Shown: piece by piece, positions 48,487 to 51,367 of the stretch
Numbering within the stretch: position 1 is the first letter of the stretch
How the letters are laid out: the number at the start of each line of letters is the position of its first letter
NCBI RefSeq assembly: GCF_002149035.1
Contig: NZ_NGFP01000031.1
Coordinates: 1-51,367 of the forward strand
DNA: 51,367 nucleotides
Reading direction: 5' to 3'
Source of the DNA: Streptosporangium minutum
GTDB taxonomy: Bacteria > Actinomycetota > Actinomycetes > Streptosporangiales > Streptosporangiaceae
Made by a program: the position numbers and the translations under genes
The notes under the pieces: model-generated
The model's input: the letters and a program-made list of their open reading frames with translations, nothing else
What the model was told of the DNA's origin: nothing
The model's database searches: none

Positions 48487-50622
48487 AGGCGGCGGGTGCC
48501 GGTCATCCGGCAGAGCACGGTCGCCGACTGCGGCGCGGCCTGCCTGGCGATGGTCCTCGGCCACCATGGGCGCCGTACGACGGTCCGCGAGGTCGGTGAG
48601 CACCTCCAGGTGTCGAGGGACGGGTTGACCGCGTTCGCGATCGCGGAGGCCGCGAGGTCGTACGGCCTGCGCACCAAGGCCCTCTCCCTCACTCCCCAGC
48701 AGCTCGCCGCGGTGCCGGGCCCCTCCATCGTGCACTGGGAGTTCAACCACTTCCTGGTCGTCGAGCGCTGGCGTCCGGACGTCGTCGAGGTGGTCGATCC
48801 GGCCTCCGGCCGGCGCAGGCTCACGCCGGAGGAGTTCGACACCGGGTTCACCGGGGTCGTCCTGGCCTTCGAGCCCGGCCCAGGGTTCAGCGTCGAGGCG
48901 CCGGAGCGCCGGCCGTGGCGCCGGGACCTGGTCCGCGCCGCCCTGGCGCGCCACCGCGGGCTGCTGCTCCAGGCGCTGCTGGCCTCCTTCCTGCTGCAGG
49001 TGCTCGCCCTCGTCGTACCGGCGTTCACCGCGCTCGTCGTCGACGAGGTCCTCCCCGGTGAGGACCACTACCTGGTCCGGATCCTCGCGGTGGGGCTCGG
49101 CTTCGTTGTGCTCACCCAGTCGGTCCTCGGCTACCTCCGTAGCGCCGTGCTGCTGGTGCTGCGGGCGCGGGCCGACACCGAGCTCACGGCGGGGGTGATC
49201 GGCCACCTGTTCGCGCTGCCCTACCGGTTCTTCACCGTCCGCGGCACGAGCGACCTGGTCATGCGCACGCAGAGCGCGGCCAACCTGCGGGCCATGATGT
49301 CGGGCCAGTTGCTCTCCGCGCTGCTCGACGGCCCGCTGGCCGTGGTCTTCATGGTCCTGATCCTGCTGCGCGACCCCGTCCTCGGAGGGTGCCTGGCCGC
49401 GGTGGCGGCCGTCCAGGTCGTGCTGCTGCTGGCCACCCGGAGGCGGATCACGGATCTCACCGGGCGCGGGCTGACCGCCGCCGCCACGACTCAGGGCCGT
49501 CTCATCGAGTCCATCGGGGGGATCGAGACGCTCAAGGCGTCCAGCGCGGAGTGGCGCGCGGTGGAGCGGTGGTCCGGGATGTTCACGGCCCAGATGAACG
49601 CCGACATGCGCCTGGGACTGACGCGCGGGGTCCTGGACGCGGCCCTGTCGGGGGTCAGGATCCTCGGTCCCGCGATGCTGCTGCTCGTGGGCGCGTCACA
49701 GGTGCTGGACGGGGAGCTGAGCCTGGGGACGATGCTCGCGCTCAACGCGCTGGCCGTCTCCGCCCTCACCCCGCTGACCTCGCTGCTGACCAGCCTGCAG
49801 GAGCTTCAGGAGGCGGGGGCGCACTTCGAGCGCCTGGCCGACATCGTCGAGGCCGAGCCCGAGCGGGGCGGCCGGAAGCTGCCGGTCCTCCACGGGGAGG
49901 TGGTGCTGCGGGATGTGGGATTCCGCTTCGATCCGCGTTCTCCGTGGACGCTCAGGCACGTGTCCCTGGCTGTCGGCCCGGGGCGGAAGATCGCCCTGGT
50001 GGGACCCTCCGGGTCGGGGAAGAGCACGTTGGGGCGGGTCCTGCTGGGCCTGTACCAGCCGGTGGAGGGCGAGGTCCGCTACGACGGGGTGCCGGCGGCC
50101 GAACTCGACCCGCGCTGGTTGCGCAGCCGGTTCGGCGTGGTCACCCAGGAGCCGCATCTCTTCACCGGGACCATCAGGGAGAACATCGGCCTGACCGTTC
50201 CCGGCGCGTCGCTGGAGCAGGTGGTGGCGGCGGCCAGGCTGGCCCGTGTCCACGACGACATCATGACCATGCCCATGGGATACGAGACGATGCTCACCGA
50301 GGGCAGCGGCCTCTCCGGCGGCCAGCGCCAGCGGATCGCCCTCGCCCGCGCCCTGCTCTCCCGGCCGCGGGTCCTGCTGCTGGACGAGGCGACCAGCCAT
50401 CTCGACACCGCCACCGAGGCCGCGATCGAGGAGAACCTCGCCCGGCTGACCCAGACGCGCATCGTGATCGCCCATCGGCTGAGCACCGTGCGCGACGCCG
50501 ACCAGATCTTCGTCGTCGAGGCGGGCGGCATCGCCGAGCGGGGCACCCACGATGAGCTGATGCGGCTCGGCGGCAGGTACGCCGCCCTGACCGAGCGGCA
50601 GGCCGTCCGCTGGATGCGTTGA
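48484..50622 (+). CDS. C39-peptidase ABC exporter (bacteriocin-type)
   Basis: A 712-residue fused exporter. The N-terminal C39 cysteine peptidase (about 1-140) has Cys16 in QSTVADCGAACLAMVLGHHG, catalytic His in IVHWEFNHFLVVE and Asp in VVDPASG. The membrane domain (about 150-440) has six TM segments. The ATPase has Walker A VGPSGSGKSTLGRVLLG, signature LSGGQRQRIALARALL and Walker B VLLLDEATSHLDT, with the switch His in IAHRLSTV. It should cut the precursor after VSGG and export the core. It is the last gene of the cassette, and a 20-bp tandem repeat covers its stop codon. Confidence 0.93.
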   Translation: MRRRVPVIRQSTVADCGAACLAMVLGHHGRRTTVREVGEHLQVSRDGLTAFAIAEAARSYGLRTKALSLTPQQLAAVPGPSIVHWEFNHFLVVERWRPDVVEVVDPASGRRRLTPEEFDTGFTGVVLAFEPGPGFSVEAPERRPWRRDLVRAALARHRGLLLQALLASFLLQVLALVVPAFTALVVDEVLPGEDHYLVRILAVGLGFVVLTQSVLGYLRSAVLLVLRARADTELTAGVIGHLFALPYRFFTVRGTSDLVMRTQSAANLRAMMSGQLLSALLDGPLAVVFMVLILLRDPVLGGCLAAVAAVQVVLLLATRRRITDLTGRGLTAAATTQGRLIESIGGIETLKASSAEWRAVERWSGMFTAQMNADMRLGLTRGVLDAALSGVRILGPAMLLLVGASQVLDGELSLGTMLALNALAVSALTPLTSLLTSLQELQEAGAHFERLADIVEAEPERGGRKLPVLHGEVVLRDVGFRFDPRSPWTLRHVSLAVGPGRKIALVGPSGSGKSTLGRVLLGLYQPVEGEVRYDGVPAAELDPRWLRSRFGVVTQEPHLFTGTIRENIGLTVPGASLEQVVAAARLARVHDDIMTMPMGYETMLTEGSGLSGGQRQRIALARALLSRPRVLLLDEATSHLDTATEAAIEENLARLTQTRIVIAHRLSTVRDADQIFVVEAGGIAERGTHDELMRLGGRYAALTERQAVRWMR

Positions 50623-50648
50623 CCCGCGGCTGGATGCGTTGACCCGCG
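50609..50648. repeat. 20-bp tandem duplication across the exporter stop
   Basis: Two copies of GCTGGATGCGTTGACCCGCG lie in direct tandem; the TGA stop of the exporter is inside the first copy, so the second copy is untranslated. It may be a recent slippage event. Confidence 0.85.
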
Positions 50649-50767
50649 GCGCTGCCGGCACGGCTGGTCGGGGGCCGACCTCAGATATCGCAGATGCGAG
50701 AGCGATACGCAGATCGATCGCGTGATTGCCATGCAATATGGGTATCAGGGCCGGAATATACGAGGGT

Positions 50768-51190
50768 ATGGTGGTTGTCGTGACGACGTTCCGGATCAGT
50801 GAGGCCGCCGCGCTGCTCGGGGTCAGCTCCGACACCGTCCGCCGATGGGTCGACGCCGGCCGCCTCCCGGCCCGCCGGGACGAGCAGGGCCACCGGACGG
50901 TGGCGGGTGCGGACCTGGCGGCGTTCGCGCGTTCGCAGATCGAGGAAGAGAACGGCTCGGGGCACTCCTCGGCGCGTAACCGCTTCCGCGGGATCGTGAC
51001 CGAGGTGATCAGGGACGCGGTGATGGCCCAGGTGGAGATCGCCGCCGGGCCGTACCGGGTGGTTTCGCTGATGAGCCGCCAGGCCGCCGACGAGCTGGGC
51101 CTGGAGGTGGGGGTGGTGGCGGTCGCCGTGATCAAGTCCACCAACGTCGTCGTGGAGATCCCCGACCGCGTCCGCGCGGCGAGCCAGTAA
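50768..51190 (+). CDS. Helix-turn-helix/TOBE molybdate-type regulator
   Basis: A 140-residue protein. The N-terminal MerR-like helix-turn-helix reads TTFRISEAAALLGVSSDTVR then RWVDAGRLPARRDEQGHRTV. From about residue 75 a TOBE (molbindin) domain follows: ARNRFRGIVTEVIRDAVMAQ, YRVVSLMSRQAADELGLEVG and VVAVAVIKSTNVVVEIP. TOBE domains bind molybdate or tungstate, so this is a ModE-like sensor. Starts at ATG 50768 and GTG 50780 are both possible. It sits 9 bp before a ModA-type gene, so it probably controls molybdate uptake. Confidence 0.85.
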   Translation: MVVVVTTFRISEAAALLGVSSDTVRRWVDAGRLPARRDEQGHRTVAGADLAAFARSQIEEENGSGHSSARNRFRGIVTEVIRDAVMAQVEIAAGPYRVVSLMSRQAADELGLEVGVVAVAVIKSTNVVVEIPDRVRAASQ

Positions 51191-51199
51191 GGAGCCCCG

Positions 51200-51367
51200 T
51201 TGTTCAGGCGTCTTTCCCGGTGGACCGTCACGGTCCCGCTCGCCCTCGCCCTGACCGCTGGTCTCTCCGGGTGCGGCACCGGCGGCCAGGCCGCCCCCGC
51301 GGCCTCCACCGCCCCCGCGGCCTCCTCCTCCGCCGGTGGTGAGCCCACGACGCTGACGGTGTTCGCC
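51200..51367 (+). CDS. modA: Molybdate-binding lipoprotein ModA, N-terminus (cut by window edge)
   Basis: The TTG start at 51200 has AAGGAG 5-6 bp upstream. The 56 visible residues give a lipoprotein signal (LFRRLSRWTVTVPLALALTA then GLSGC, lipobox Cys about 25), a low-complexity Ala/Ser/Pro linker and TTLTVFA, the first strand of a periplasmic binding protein. Together with the TOBE regulator 9 bp upstream this is most likely ModA, the molybdate receptor of an ABC importer; the rest lies beyond the window. Confidence 0.75.
   Translation, partial: MFRRLSRWTVTVPLALALTAGLSGCGTGGQAAPAASTAPAASSSAGGEPTTLTVFA

Overview
The window is high-GC actinomycete chromosome. Codon third positions are GC-rich, and GTG and TTG starts are common. 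A SARP regulator, an actinomycete-type integrative element (AICE), a furA-katG pair and a 20-residue-class RiPP cassette with its own C39 exporter all fit a filamentous actinomycete. I would guess Streptosporangiales (Streptosporangium or Nonomuraea-like), by overall feel rather than by any marker gene.

Layout. 1-7.1 kb is mostly core: an IS110 transposase tail and an integrase relic beside tRNA-Lys(UUU), then a DEDDh exonuclease, glutaryl-CoA dehydrogenase, a PspC protein, an MFS exporter, a zincin metallopeptidase, a membrane metallophosphoesterase and a tRNA-Glu/Asp/Phe cluster. 7.09-15.4 kb is an AICE integrated in tRNA-Phe(GAA), bounded by a perfect 78-bp direct repeat (attL 7088-7165, attR 15328-15405). 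It keeps integrase, excisionase, a GntR regulator with a large palindromic operator and cargo genes. Its Rep gene has lost its 5' half and no FtsK-like transfer gene is present, so it looks non-conjugative. 15.4-21.2 kb is a graveyard of further elements. Next to attR lies a second AICE-like left end. After it come a decayed IS3-family element, a PixA-type protein gene, the 3' half of a decayed tRNA-Arg(ACG) with its terminator, a small secreted protein, a BtrH-like gene and a second integrase fragment.

21.3-45.8 kb is a run of stress and efflux genes, many beside their own regulator: a NarL-type two-component system, a secreted alpha/beta hydrolase, furA-katG, MarR/MMPL, a class C-like serine hydrolase, SDR/TetR, MarR-MFS, a large SARP-NB-ARC-TPR regulator, an LRR-like protein, Rrf2/NmrA, a secreted SRPBCC protein, TetR/ABM-like and YceI. 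Several intergenic gaps hold clear inverted repeats that are probable operators.

46.0-50.6 kb is the most interesting block, a compact ribosomally synthesised peptide cassette. It comprises a 49-residue precursor with a VSGG leader end and a His-rich core, a strong GC hairpin, an ATP-grasp maturase, a PpiC-related maturation protein, a single-TM mini-protein, a 21-codon repeat ORF and a C39-peptidase ABC exporter. The enzyme genes are coupled by 1-4 nt overlaps. This suggests an ATP-grasp-modified (graspetide-like) peptide that is cleaved and exported by the transporter. The window ends in a molybdate system: a helix-turn-helix/TOBE protein followed by the start of a ModA-type lipoprotein.
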